A stretch of DNA of 64,000 nt from Tetrastigma voinierianum. Lineage: Eukaryota > Streptophyta > Magnoliopsida > Vitales > Vitaceae. The position numbers and the translations under genes are program-made. Shown here piece by piece: positions 11,132 through 22,755 of the stretch. The first letter of the stretch is position 1. The number at the start of each line of letters is the position of its first letter. The stretch covers positions 310,001-374,000 of the forward strand of contig JAEQBH010001502.1 in NCBI GenBank assembly GCA_016808115.1, written 5' to 3'. The notes beneath the pieces are model-generated. The model did no database searches and had not been told where the DNA came from. It saw only the letters and a program-made list of their open reading frames with translations.

Positions 11132-11428
11132 AAGGTGGCGTTTGTTTTTTGGATTTTTGCTAAAAGCTAAATAGCTTTTAGCATTCAACTTGTTTGTTGT
11201 TTAACTTTTTCATGACTTATGGCTGAAATTTCTAAAAAAAATTATTGGCTTTTTCAATTCAGAAAAAAGTCATTTCAAAACAAGAAACACCACCCTTACT
11301 CAACAAGGAGGATAACTAGCAACACTCACTACTCAATGTTAAAAAACAAACAACTTATACTATTAAGTACTATTTAACATTAAGCTGAAAAAAGTTCAAT
11401 TCAACATTAAGTAAAAAAAACAAAGCCA
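11132..11428. mobile_element. MITE-like repeat in DHQS-like intron 2, copy b
   Basis: Termini GGTGGCGTTTGTTTTTT and, inverted, GGTGGCTTTGTTTTTT give clear terminal inverted repeats. The interior matches copy a about 500 bp away. The outer MITE at 5817-7165 has a related end (GGTGGTGTTTGTTTTTG on the opposite strand). Confidence 0.7.
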
Positions 11429-11520
11429 CCATAGTCTTTTGGGCATGAAAGTGAGTACCAAATGTAACTGATGTATTTCATTAAGATTTGATTAGTAATG
11501 GGCAGTCAACACCAGTATAC

Positions 11521-11694
11521 CTGCCAATCCAGTAGATTGATGATACATTGTCTGGCTGCTTATCAACAGGCTGGAGTAGCTGTGAAGTTGTTGGCGGAGA
11601 AGAAACTCCTTGTATAAAATGTTGCTACTTCTTCTTCCTTCACTGTCAAAAAGTTTTTCCTCTTCAATGAAGAGTGGATGTATCAATGCAATCG
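11521..11694 (-). pseudogene. DHQS-like exon 2
   Basis: Acceptor AACAG|CGATTGC; the exon encodes IALIHPLFIEEEKLFDSEG, then shifts frame twice (EVATFY, VSSP..LLQPVDKQPDN, INLLDWQ). Donor CAG|GTATACTGG. Confidence 0.7.
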
Positions 11695-12070
11695 CTGTTT
11701 GATTCTCAAAGAAAACATCAGAATCAGACACTTGAATACTGTAGTCTGGGAACAAGCAAACCTAAATACAGATATTAACAAGTCAAGTCTACAAATGGGC
11801 ACGCTATATTTCCATTTCCTGGATGTTTTTTCCACTGAAATGTCATGGGTTACCTTCTTACAACGAAAATAAAATTCCGAAAACTCAAATCTGGAGCACA
11901 AAATCTTATGTGCTTCACTTCCGGGAAAACCTTACCCCCATTCAACCAAAAGCAAAACCGTTCAACTACATGGGGCCTAACCTTTAGCCATTAACTCTCC
12001 CACAGAGGCAAAAACCAACACTGAACACATGCAGTTCACGAACTATAAAAACAAGCCTTAACCTAATTAC

Positions 12071-12321
12071 AGGACCATTGATTGGCGAGCCTGACGGTCA
12101 GGCGGGAAAATGAAAGTGTTCCATCCCCTCTCGACGGCTGCCGTCATCACTTGCTTGCTCTCCGTCCATATCCACACCTCCTTGGTTTGGCGGTACCCGG
12201 CTGATGGAATCGAAGAAGGATTAGAAGAACACATTGTGACCCGAGAACTGAACTGCAATCGAGCTCTCTTGCCACTATTATTACTGCTAATAGTAACGGA
12301 ATTGACGTACCAAGAAATCAA
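12071..12321 (-). pseudogene. DHQS-like exon 1
   Basis: It encodes a Ser/Asn-rich presumptive transit region, then KEVWIWTESKQVMTAAVERG and NTFIFPPDRQ. An extra base near 12086-12090 is needed to go from DRQ into LANQWSS, which then joins exon 2 in frame. Donor CCT|GTAATTAGG. The open frame begins at a TTG; the true start is unresolved. Confidence 0.7.
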
Positions 12322-12720
12322 TCTGCTACTCTTGAACTGACTAGAACATCGAAAATTGAATTAAGATACGAAAACAAGAAATCAAAAAGACAATAAGTAT
12401 GAATGAGAATGACGGGGAATTGGGAAGCAGGAAAAGAGAAAAGAACCTGGTTTTGAGGGAAGAAAGGCAATTGTGATGTGGGATCAGCCAAGGAAGGAGA
12501 GTACTACAACAGTACTCATTTCTTTTGCTCTGGGTTTCTGTATATTTCTTCATATCTCCACTCTTTTCTGTGAAGGAAATCCTATTGGCTGCCAGCTTCG
12601 TTACAAAATCCCATCTTTACAGCCCAATAGCTACTATTATGAAAATAATTCTATTTTGTTATTTCAGAGTGGGAAAATGAAAAGAAAATTAGATTATCTT
12701 TAAATCATCCACCAATAAAT
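12322..12720. other. Upstream region of the DHQS-like gene, partly duplicated elsewhere
   Basis: This presumptive 5' untranslated and promoter side has no clear core promoter. 12535-12645 (TTTCTGTGAAGGAAATCCTA, GGCTGCCAGC, CAGCCCAATAGCTACTATTA) recurs in scrambled order at 3085-3150, 38490-38515 and 38770-38870. Confidence 0.5.
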
Positions 12721-13920
12721 TTTATTCAATAATTAAATATTTTTGAAATAGATAGTTGTAGGTGACTTTTTAACATATATAATTAAGTAAATTATATATA
12801 AAATAATACCATAAAAAATTTTTTTGAGGGAAGTACCATAATTTCTTAATATTACATCATCATTTAGTATTTGAGTGTCATCCTAGAATTGCACATTCCC
12901 ACTATCATTGGCGAAGTCATGGATTTAATTTCAAAGAGGTAATTCTTGAGTAACATTATATTGTAGAGTTAACGAATCGAGTACAAGGGGAGATATCTTT
13001 TCAACAAGAGGCTCAAGTTCGATTCGATTAAGTTATAAATTCTATTTACACTTACTTATTTCCTCTCTATACATCCCATTAAAAATATCCATGTATGAAA
13101 ATATATAAATTTACTCCTTAAACCTATTTTTCTATTTCTTCTTTCTTTTCATCTCTCTACAAGACTCCAACTCCCTTCTTCCTCCGGTTGGTTTCGCTTG
13201 AAAAAATAAACAGAATGCACAATGACTTTGAAAATATGCAGAATTTACGCCAAATTGCCTTAAAATCCGCGTATGAAGACGGCGAAGTCGATAACATTCG
13301 GCCGCTTTTTTTTCCGTGAACGATTTAATCCGATTCGAAAATCCTGATATCATAACATTCTCTCGCGATATCAAATCCTAATATACTTCCACAACCTGAT
13401 TTAACAACCGGATCACGCATTAACATCCCGGATATCAAAATCCGGATTAGATTGTTATAACTGGATTTGTAATTTTAAATTAATTACTTTAATGATGTAA
13501 TTTAATTTTTCATAATAAATATCATTTTATTTATATTTAATTTAAATTAAAATAAAAAATTAATGTATAAAATTATCTGATTTGAAATCCGATTATTTGA
13601 ACATTTTCGGATTTGCATTCTGTGCCAAATTTTCCTGATGTAAATTTTCGATCATGGGTAAATTTCCGGATTTTAATATTCGATATAACCAAACATTCCT
13701 GATTTACAAACTGAATTCATTTTAATTTGCCAATTTTTTAAATTTTCTAAAATTAGTTTAAGTGATATTATATAAATTATAAATTTAAATATATTATATA
13801 AATTATAAAATTTAAGGAGGCTTCTTGATAATGTGTGAGGAGGCGCCGGGAAAGTAAAATATTTGAACAAATAAGAAAGAAAGATATTTTAGAAGCTACT
13901 TAAGAAATGCAAAGTAAGAG
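12721..13920. other. AT-rich non-coding stretch
   Basis: No gene. 12760-12900 (TTTTTAACATAT, TACCATAATTTCTTAATATT, GTGTCATCCTAG) matches 2740-2840 and 52065-52140. 13290-13700 carries repeated TCCGGATT / CGATATCA motifs in both orientations, suggesting a degenerate transposon remnant. The remainder is featureless AT-rich sequence. Confidence 0.4.
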
Positions 13921-13924
13921 ATAT

Positions 13925-14285
13925 TTAAGTGCCAGATATAGAACCTTTCTAAAACTCGAACCTCGAACTCGATCGAGCTTTTTTTTTTCTTTCAAATGTT
14001 TGAAACTCGATTCGAAAAATAGTCGAGCTATTCGAACTCGACACAATAAAACTCAGATTAATTAAAAAAATGATAAATAATCATACTTGAACTTGACTCG
14101 ATTAATAAAATAGTATAGCTCGATTAAACTCTCGAGTAGCTCTAGTTGGGTATTGTGATTATTGAACTCGACTCAACAAATCACTCGAGCTACTCTAGCT
14201 CGAGCACAACTTGATTAACTTTGATTTGAGTATTTTATGAGTTGAGCTCGAGTACTCAACAAGTAGTTTGATTCTTTTACATCCC
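13925..14285. repeat. CTCGA-rich degenerate repeat
   Basis: CTCGA / TCGAG pentamers occur more than 15 times in about 350 bp of otherwise AT-rich DNA (for example GAACCTCGAACTCGATCGAG at 13959), partly as inverted pairs. The block ends TTTTACATCCCTAG, reminiscent of a MITE end. Non-coding. Confidence 0.55.
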
Positions 14286-14450
14286 TAGTCTACCCCTTGC
14301 CACATGTGTGTTTTTAAATATTCTTTTATTTATATATAAATAAATATAAATATTTTTACTAAAAATATGAAATAATTTTATTTTATATAAATTTATTTAA
14401 TCTTTACATTTATAATGGGTTGTCACTTTGTAAAAACTAGTAGAAAAATT

Positions 14451-14452
<2 letters not shown>

Positions 14453-14518
<66 letters not shown>
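14453..14518. repeat. (CA)n(TA)n microsatellite
   Basis: About 22 CA units run directly into about 11 TA units. A compound repeat of the same form lies at 51441-51523. Confidence 0.95.
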
Positions 14519-14549
14519 TAAAATTATCATTACAAATATACATAAAATA

Positions 14550-14668
14550 GAAAAGTGAAAAACAAACATCTTCATTCCAATTATATGCTAACAAACGATA
14601 TAAAATTATAAAATTAGAAAAGTGGAAAACAAACATCTTCATTCCAATTATATACAAACAAACGATGA
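14550..14668. repeat. Tandem duplication (67-bp period) after the LRR kinase stop codon
   Basis: AGAAAAGTG, then AAACAAACATCTTCATTCCA, is repeated at 14550 and 14617 with few differences. It lies immediately downstream of the stop of LRR kinase copy 2, in its presumptive 3' untranslated region. Confidence 0.85.
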
Positions 14669-14671
14669 CAT

Positions 14672-15024
14672 TTAAATAACTTCAATTTTTAGTTGCAGAA
14701 TTGGAAGTTCACCAATAGGTTGGTGGAATGACTTTGTAAAAGCAAGTTTGGAAGATACTTGTTGCATAGATGGGCGAAGTTGTGGATTAGAATGTAGACA
14801 TTTGAGCACCAAAGACACTATAAGAGCTATGTCCAATTCGTGTACGTCTAGGATATGAAAGACGTGAATCTAATATATGATCACTTAATGTTGTGGTTTG
14901 AGTTGATGAAGATGATAACGAGGTCACAAGTTCTCTGGGATGCATTCCCATCACTGCCTCCAACTAATCATCCCAAAGCTATACACATCGCATTTTTACA
15001 TCACAACCATACTATAAGCAAGCT
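14672..15024 (-). pseudogene. LRR kinase copy 2, exon 2 (kinase C-lobe)
   Basis: Acceptor TTTTTTTTTTCC..TTTTGTAG|AGC at 15025. The translation gives ELAYSMVV, a TAA at 14998-14996, KCDVYSFGM, then (shifted) LEAVMGMHPRELVTSLSSS, DHILDSRLSYP, and (shifted again) DIALIVSLVLKCLHSNPQLR, with stop TAA at 14674-14672. These are the kinase subdomain IX-XI sequences of the MIK2-like group. Two frameshifts and one stop make it non-functional. Confidence 0.88.
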
Positions 15025-15087
15025 CTACAAAATATAGGAAAAAAAAAAGAGTATTTATGTTTTATAGGTAGATAAAAATTATATAAT
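15025..15087 (-). other. 3' remnant of the LRR kinase intron
   Basis: Sixty-three bases between element A and the exon 2 acceptor, including a ten-base T tract. Together with 25822-25877 they make the pre-insertion intron. Confidence 0.8.
15083..15087. repeat. Target duplication ATAAT, left of element A
   Basis: ATAAT precedes the 5' LTR and is repeated at 25822-25826 after the 3' LTR. Confidence 0.8.
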
Positions 15088-18078
15088 TGTAAAACCCCAA
15101 CCTTATTGAATGTTATAATGGTAGTTGTTGAACTGATTAGAGGTCCAATGATAGAAGTGAGGGTAGATTAGAATTGAGAACGCTCCGGACGTCATTTGGG
15201 CATAAAGTGAAATTTTTCGAAAATTTTCACCGGATGCCCTAAGGAATAGTAATTCTTCTTATTATATCCAGATGGAGGGGTTGCAGAGGAATTTTTAAGA
15301 AATTTCAGTTCCTATGACTTTGAACTGATATTTAGAAGAGAATTGGAAATTTAAGAGAATAGTGATTTCTGATCGAAACGAGCTCATAATAAAATTTTCT
15401 AAATCGGGGCCGAAAATACGAAATGTCCTAATTAATTATAGAGTCTAACAAAACTGAAACGGAGTGAAACGGAGTCCGTTTGGATAGTTTCCAGGCGATC
15501 CGACAGTAATTCGGATAATAATACGCTATTGTCATGATTTCCGATTTTAATGATTTTAAATCCGATTTCGGTGATTTCAGAGCCTGGAATCCACTGTGAA
15601 GGATTTAATTAGAATATTTCATGGTCAATTTGAAGTTTAAATGACCATAGAATATTTTTGACGCGAATCGTATAAAAGCAAAGAGATAAGGCGAAATCGA
15701 AAACTGACATAAGTGAGATATTTTCTTGTGAGAGCCAATAAAACCTTTCTTAGTGGCTAAGTTATGATTTAAATAATGGATTAGTGGATTTGTGACTCAT
15801 AAGCATCGGACTAAATGACAAGGTGACATGTGTAAGTCACTTTGCATCAACCAATGAGATTTATGGGCTTAAGTGCAATTTGGCAAGTTGTGAGGATCAA
15901 AATGTAAATTCAAGAAGTTGAGTTTGCTCAAAAGAGGAGAGCTCGGCCATGAGAGGAAAAAGAGAGAAGAAAAGAGAGAAAAGAAAGGAAAGAAAAGAGA
16001 AGGAAGGAAAAAACGTGTGAGGCAAGGTGGGATGTGATTTTCTTCTCCTTCAAGCTTTCCAAGTGAGATCCAAGTGGAATCAAGGAAAAACAAGAAAACA
16101 AGTAAGTTTCTATTGGTGGGAAAGTTGATTTTTGCGTTTTACTATGACTAATGCCTTGATTTTCTTTGAACGGATGTGAGATTAGTGGTATTTAAGGTTG
16201 AATCATGATGATTTTGATATAAGTTGAGAAAGAAATGGATTAGGTTAGGTTTGAAAAAATAAAGTGAGCGATGGTTAGGTTTGATAGTGCATTTGTATGA
16301 CATGTTGAAATTGGTTAGGATTAGTAAAATTGAGGTATAAGGCATTAGATTGGAGTGATTATAATGAAGAAAATGGAAGAACAAAATTTGGCTTGCATAT
16401 TTCGCCAAAGGGGAAATGAGAGGGGTCAAGTTGGTAGTTTGCACTTCATGTGCTTTAGGTGAATATTAACTTAGAAATGCATTGAAATTGGTTAGAAGTA
16501 AAAGAAAGGATTTGAATTGAGGGTATTAAGGTCATTTTGTAAAGTAAAGGATATTTTGGTCATTTCCTTGGTTATGTATTTTTAAGTGTGGTTAAATGAT
16601 TAAAGTGAATGTGACGTGGGTTGGTGAAAATGAATGTATGGTGGATTAAATGGAAGTTATGGTTAATGTTTAATTGTGGTTTTTCTTGAAAATGTGAAAT
16701 GACTATCTGACGGAAACTGAATTGACGGAAGCCGGGATTGGCGCGTGACGGTGAGTGTAAAAATGATGTTTGAAAGGTGGAGTTTTAAAGTAGCGACGGT
16801 TTTTAATATTGCTTGAAAAGTTTAATGTAAATGTAAATGTTTAATGAAAAGTTTAGTTATCTTTGCCTAAATATATATTTACATGAAATTACACATATGT
16901 ATGCATGTGTTAAGGCATTATGGAAGTTTAAAGCGTGTAAAGAATGCATATGTATGACTAGCATTATATGTGTTTTAAATGATAAAGTAAAGTTTAAATG
17001 AATTTCTAAATGTATTTTGAATAAATGTTTTTCTTGATAGTTCATATACTATATAATTGTTATGATTGATATCAGCTGAGGTACCTTAAGCGTGTAAAGA
17101 TTTAGAGGGAATAGTTATAGGTTACTAAGAGAGGGAGGGAAATAGATTTTTAGCGTAATATCCTTGCATTGATAAGGTGCTATGTTGAACCCTATGCAAG
17201 TAAAATTTTACATGGTAGTACAAGTGTGGCTGGATTGAGAAGCCCATCCTCACCTTGGTACCGACTGTTTGATTATGTTTACCCTGGGTTCTAATAAAAA
17301 GAAAGTTTAAAGGATAAATTGATTTTTAATTGTATAAGTATTTATTACTTTGATATATACTGGAAATGTTGTCTTAATGAAAATGTGTACTCAACGAGCT
17401 CCTTTGCTCACTCTTTTCATTATGTTTCAAACATTTTTCGGGACTGAGGCAGGTCTTGTGGTAAGTACCCTCTACATTGAGTCGAGCCATCGGGAAAGTT
17501 GACGTGCATTTACGTTGTATAAATATTTTGCGTATTGGATTCTGTTTGAATATTTTGTCATGTATATATGTATATATGTATATATTTTGAAAAGGAACTA
17601 CGTGGGCTTTGATCCTCAGTGGACGAGATCACGTAAGTAATGAAGCAAGTCAGGCTCCAAGTCCAATCCTTTTTATAAAGCGTATGGAATTGAAAAGTTT
17701 GAATGTTTTGATGATTGAAGTAAATAAATGTATATGTGTATATATTTTGCTTGATTGAGTTGTGTGCTTAATTAGGTTATGAATGAGTCCTAAAATGAAG
17801 TTGAGAATTGAAAGATTATAAGTGTTTTTAAATGTTTTATGGGTTTTGTAAATTCAGGAAGTCAGCAGAGGAAACTGTGATTTTACGAAAAATCTAAGTG
17901 TTTGAAAAAAAAAAAAAAAAAAATTTACCACTTCATAGCATTATTTTCTAAGATATATTAAAGGTGTAGGGGTTCACTCCATAGTTTTAATTGATTGTTT
18001 TGAGGAAAAGTTTCTATATCGGTTGGAGTGCCGAGAGGGTCCCCCTCGGGTTCATGAGGTTAATGGTTGGGATCTTCA
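15088..18078 (+). repeat. 5' LTR of element A
   Basis: Starts TGTAAAACCCCAACC and ends GGGATCTTCA; 2,991 bp. It carries a purine-rich tract (AGAGGAAAAAGAGAGAAG) at about 15945-16015. It pairs with 22756-25821. Confidence 0.93.
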
Positions 18079-18081
18079 GCG

Positions 18082-18090
18082 TGGTATCAG
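18082..18090 (+). promoter_or_regulatory. Primer-binding site of element A
   Basis: TGGTATCAG lies three bases after the 5' LTR. It matches the start of the usual plant initiator-methionine-tRNA primer-binding site (TGGTATCAGAGC); the following bases have drifted. Confidence 0.85.
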
Positions 18091-18229
18091 AAATTGAGTT
18101 TGAAAATATTGCAAAATTTGAAAATTTTATTTTCCTCTATGATTGTTTTGATGTTTTATTTTAAAATTGCATAAATCATTTATGTGATTTAAAATCATAT
18201 ATGCGGCCATGACATATTGATTTTGAATT

Positions 18230-19260
18230 CACGAGAGAAAATCGTCGTCGGCCAGGCCAGCCCATGGGGAGAGCTCCTGAGCATTAGTACTACCCAGGAA
18301 CATGTTGAGTGAGTGCGTGTGTTACTCCTTCCTGATACATGACCCTATGCCTTGAGCCACCACGGATAGAGGCCTCCACCGCCTCCTGAGGGTGGCGGAG
18401 GGGCAGATACCTTTAGGCGGATGGCTCGGCTTTTAGCCACGCATTCTGACCATTAGAAATTGGTGGCTTCTATAGAGAGAGTAGCTAAGGGAGCCTGAGC
18501 TATGATGGATTGGGGAGACCAGGGAGAAAGGGCTTCGTCATGGTTGGGGGGAAATGAGCGGGTCTACCGGGTGATGCGTGTCGGATGAGCGGATGGTCAC
18601 TTTTACTTTTCTCCTGCGGGACGGAGCGTTAGAGTGGTGGAGGGCGATTCGGAGGAGATGCCCGGAGGGTGTCACAGGCACGAGTTCAAGGAAGAGTTCT
18701 GAGATAAGTTTGTTCCAACCGATTCTGAGAGATCACGAAGGTGAGGTTCTTTAGGGTGGGCGGGGGATACTCCGTGACAGTTATGAGCGGAGTTTTACAG
18801 CTTTCGTCGGACATGTTCCATTTGCTCGGGGATGATGAGTTTGAAGACCCAAGGGTTTAACGTGGTCTTAGTCCGGAGATTAGGACCACGGTGGCGGTCG
18901 GCGACCCACGCGATGCGACCGGAGTAGTAAGTGCATGATTAGGGTTGAGAGGGCATGGGGTTGAAATCCCATGCTACGCAGTCGAGAACTGACGGGTGGA
19001 GTCGGCGTGGGTTAGGAGGTTCGATGAAGCGGTCCAGAGGGAGAAAGACCACGATTAGGCCGTTAAGCGTGAAGCCCGGTCGAAGTGCAGTCTAGCGGCG
19101 GGGTTGTGCCATAGGCGAGTAGCTCGGGTCCCAAGCAGTATGCTCGGTCAGTGGAAGAACCATTATGGTAGTGATTGAGCCTGAGGCGGTTGCTTTAAGT
19201 GCGGACCCGGTAGGGACACTTCGCCGCCAGTGCCCTAAATAGTTTTCATGATGGATGAAG
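18230..19260 (+). pseudogene. Element A gag remnant
   Basis: This gag region is heavily shifted. The clearest part is a CCHC zinc-knuckle remnant around 19186-19245 (CFKCG, then after a shift CP). The rest is recognised mainly by position between the primer-binding site and the protease. Confidence 0.5.
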
Positions 19261-19479
19261 TGGAATAAACAGACGAAGCGATTCAGTCTTGGTAAGTTAG
19301 GGTCGAGTCGAGGAAGAGGGCTCGAGCGAGAGAGACCCCACATTTACTAAACACAAGGACCGGCGAGGTAGAGTCAATGGTAGAGTCAGTCGAGGAGGAC
19401 GAATAGGACAACCTGAACCTGAGCTAGTGTTCTGATCGCAGTGAGAGCGGTCTTAGCACGAAGGTAATGGCGAGGTACT

Positions 19480-19745
19480 ATCGAGTTTTTGATAGTGATG
19501 CTTATGTGTTGATAGATCAGGGTGCTACTCCTCCGTTTCATTTAAAATTTATTGCACAAGTGAACATGGGAATCACGGCCCATAGATTGTAGTATGGTAG
19601 TCTCCTTCCTAGATTCACTTATAGCATATAGGTATACATGGGTTTGTAGAGTGATTATTGGGGGCATGAGTTTAGGGCTGATTTATTAGACATACAGGAC
19701 TTGATGTGATCTTAGGGATGAATTTGGTTGTCGACATCATGCCAC
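19480..19745 (+). pseudogene. Element A aspartic protease remnant
   Basis: Translation near 19495 gives AYVLIDQGATPPFHL, matching the retroviral-type protease motif (L-hydrophobic-D-S/T-G-A-T/S) with Gln where Ser/Pro is usual. Stops follow within about 40 codons. Confidence 0.6.
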
Positions 19746-19949
19746 CATGGATTGCTTAGGAAAGAAGTTAAGTTACGTAGGCAGGAGACCGAGATTACTT
19801 TTGTGGGAGTGGGAAGATGTGTCCTCGAGTATGATGGTACGGGAAGATGGTGGGAAGATGCTCAGAAAGTCATATCAGGGGTATCTAGCCTATGTAGTTG
19901 GTGAAGAGGATGATGTGAAATGGAAGACATTAGGTAGTCGAGAGAATTC

Positions 19950-20500
19950 CGGATGTGTTTCGAATGATCTTCGAATTACCCCAGATTTTGGTCGAGTTAG
20001 CCCTTGGAATGAAGCTAGATTTCGAGGGCGCCCTACGAGGATGGCCTATGAAATTGAAAGAACTTAAGGTGCAGATGGAAGAAATGGTCAACAAGGGGTT
20101 CGTCAGACCGAGCATGTCTCCTTGGGGAGCACCAGTTTTGTTTGTGAAGAAGAAAGACGGAAGCATGCAATTATGTATTGATTATAGAGAGTTGAATAAG
20201 GTAGCAATCGTAATCGAGTGTAAACTAGGATGATGATCTCTTTGATCAGTTATAGGGAGCTAAGGTATTCTCAAGATTGATTTGGTCGAGGCTGTCATCA
20301 GGTTGAGGAACAAAATTGAAGGATGTTATCCAAGGCGACGTGAACCTGCGGTATGGGCATTTTGAGTTTCTAGTCGTACCATTTGGACTTATGAATGCCT
20401 AGTAAAGCATGGATCTCTGAGCGAGTTTTAGGCCTTACGCCGTCCCGGTTGTTATCGGTGTTTATTGTGATATATTGATCTATTCGGGCGTGGAGAGAGA
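19950..20500 (+). pseudogene. Element A reverse transcriptase remnant
   Basis: 20065-20230 gives VNKGFVRPSMSPWGAPVLF, VKKKDGSM and CIDYRELNK, the N-terminal blocks of Ty3/gypsy reverse transcriptase. Near 20449-20490 the catalytic box reads VYCDILIYS in place of the usual F/Y-x-D-D, so the active site is broken. Frameshifts lie between the blocks. Confidence 0.8.
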
Positions 20501-20829
20501 ACATGCGAGCGCGAGGATAGTTATGCAAACGTGCGGGAACATCGGTTATATGCGAGCTCGAGTGGGTGTCGGTTTTGGCTCGGCGGTGTCGCCTTTTTTG
20601 GGACACGCCAGTTTGCGGAGGGGGTCTCGGTGGATCTGCGGAAGGTCGACTATCTTTGAGATTGGGAAACCATCTCACAGATGACTACGAGAGATAAGGA
20701 GTTTTACGGGTTTGCTTGAGGTATTACGAAGTAAGTTCGTTGAGGATTTTCGAAGATAGCCGCACCTTTGACTAGATTGACAAGGAAAGATGAACCATTT
20801 TCTGGTTAGAGGCTTGTCGTGTGAGAGTT

Positions 20830-21240
20830 TTGATGGCGAAAGGAGATTTTGACCTCGGCGCTCGATGCCGCTACATCAAGGCGAGTTGGATTGCAGTGTA
20901 TTATGATCCAGCGGGCTAGGATGTGTATTGTACGGGGCCAATAAGGTGATTGCATATGCTTCTGAGCGATTGAAAAAGCATGAGCAGATTATCTACATGA
21001 CCTTGAGCTAGCGGCCATTGTATTTGCCTTGCGGATATGGAGGCGTACTTATATGGGTGCCTGTATGATTTTCACGGATCATAAGAGCTTGCGGTATCTT
21101 GTTTCGAAGGAACTAAACATGAGACAGAGGAGATGGATTGAGCTGATCAAGGATTATGAATGTACCATTGAATATCATCTGGAAAGAGCGACGTGTTATG
21201 GTGCTCTTATTAGGAGACACATGGGTTCTCGCGCGAGGGC
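20830..21240 (+). pseudogene. Element A RNase H remnant
   Basis: VIAYASERLKKHE (about 20948) and IFTDHKSLRYL, then MRQRRWIELIKDYECTIEYH (21069-21180), are the RNase H blocks of Ty3/gypsy polyproteins, in two frames. Confidence 0.8.
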
Positions 21241-21399
21241 CGTCGTCTTCCTCGACCTTCGTAATTGAGGTCCTTGGGTGTGGGGCTAGGCCCGGCGGTC
21301 GGGGTATTGTTAGCCACATTTCATATGCGTTATGTATTGATGACGAGGATTAGAGAGCTTCGGTCAGGATCTGAGATGGTGAAGTTGAGAGGTGAAGTA

Positions 21400-22706
21400 G
21401 AGTCACGGGCAACGAGGATTTTCATTGAGAGAGGATGGTACCGTGGTCATGGGACCAGAGGTTGTGTACCGAGATGTAGGTGATGTGAGGAGAGATGGAG
21501 GAAGCCCACATTCCTAAACATGCTATGCATCGGGAAACCGCAGATGTATCATACCCTAAAGGAACACTCTTTGGTGGAAGGGTATGAAGAGGATGTGCAG
21601 TTCGTCTCGGATGTCTCACATGTCGCGAGGTGAAAGCCAGGGCATCGAAGCACCTGGGACTATTACGGTCACTCCGTCCCTCGGTGGAAATGGGAGAGAA
21701 TCAGTATGGATTTGGTGGTGGGACACCACGTTAGGGTGGTCACGATACGATATGGGTGATTGTGGACAGACTGATGAAATCAACCCATTTCCTACCTATC
21801 AAGAATAGTGATTCCTTGGATAAGTTGTGATTATACGTTAGAGTGCTCGAGTTGCATGATACGCCGGTTTCATTGTTGAGCCAGATCGAGTTTACCTCAC
21901 GGTTTTGGCCCGGTTCTGAGAATGCCCTTGGCCTTAGACTACATTTGATGCGGCTTTTCATCCCACGGACGGATGGCGATATAGGGGGCTTATCTGTTGA
22001 GACTTTAGAGAGGATATGCTTAGGGCATGTGTTATGGGTTAGAGAATTTGGGACACCAATCCCACCCACGATGGGTTTGCAGCATGATTCACCTTCAGGC
22101 TAAATGTGGTGCAGCCCCCTTATGAGGCTCTTTATGGATGGAAATGTCGAACTCCCGATCTGTTGGGACGAGGTAGGCGAAAGAAATTAGTAAGGTCAAT
22201 TGTCGAAGTGACTTGTGATAAGATCAAAGTTATAAGGATAGACTGAAAATTGCCGCAAGACAGCCGGAAAAAGTTATGCGAATAATCGCCATAGGGACTA
22301 AGTTTGAGGTAGGGGATATGGTATTTTTGAGGATTTCAGTGGAAGGCGTACTAAGATTTGGGAAACGTGAAAGTGAGTCCACGGTATATTAGATATACGA
22401 GTTGTTGAGAGGGAGGTGGCATATCGATTGGAGTTGCCATCGGCCTCGATCCGCGTGCTTGATGTTTTCCATGTTTCTATGCTCATAAGTACACACCGAG
22501 ACCCTTCACATGTGATACTTGAGGCGACGGTGGAAATACGGGAAAATTTGACATCTGAAGGAACCGTGCAGATCCTCGACCGTCGAGAGCAGGATTCTGC
22601 AAACAAGACTATTCATTGGTATGAAGGTATTGTGGAGGAGTCATACGTGAGGAAGTACACATGGAGCATGAGATGGATGAGGCATTACCCGATCTCTTTG
22701 ATGTAG
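21400..22706 (+). pseudogene. Element A integrase remnant with C-terminal tail
   Basis: The core integrase region is badly scrambled. The tail (22390-22706) is readable: VAYRLELPSA, VLDVFHVSML, DPSHVI, ILDRREQ, then KTIHWYEGIVEES. This is the conserved C-terminus of Ty3/gypsy integrases. Confidence 0.65.
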
Positions 22707-22744
22707 GTACGAATGTTTTAATTTCGAGGACGAAATTTTTATAA

Positions 22745-22755
22745 GGAGGGGTGAT
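22745..22755 (+). promoter_or_regulatory. Polypurine tract of element A
   Basis: AGGAGGGGTGAT lies immediately before the 3' LTR start TGTAAAACCC at 22756. It follows GAGGACGAAATTTTTATA, the usual end of the gypsy coding region. Confidence 0.8.

Larger units (their letters stand above)
8109..12321 (-). pseudogene. 3-dehydroquinate synthase (AroB'/DHQS-II-like) gene, frameshifted
   Basis: Nine exons on the minus strand match the plant protein related to archaeal-type 3-dehydroquinate synthase. In order they give KEVWIWTESKQVMTAAVERG, ALIHPLFIEEEKLFD, IPAENIVAVFQ, GLGGIVLKVED, GMGDRVCVDLCSLMRPGEGL, SECLESNYIASRPFRVNA, GPVHAY with TCYLSELNTG, LLQNAETVALI and GDEILLKIQGGARHTGIEI. Most exons have GT..AG borders in the right phase. 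The family forms a dehydroquinate-related ring compound in aromatic biosynthesis; the plant homologue is probably plastidial, but its reaction is less certain. Single-base shifts are needed in at least four exons (12071-12321, 11521-11694, 9944-10041, 8973-9044). The exon expected between 8973 and 8406 is not found, and no supported ATG is seen. It is either a decayed gene or a gene in poor-quality sequence. Confidence 0.8.

Noticed and set aside
14397..14657. Minus-strand open frame with CVCVCV and YIYIY runs
   Set aside because: It is a translation of the CA/TA microsatellite.
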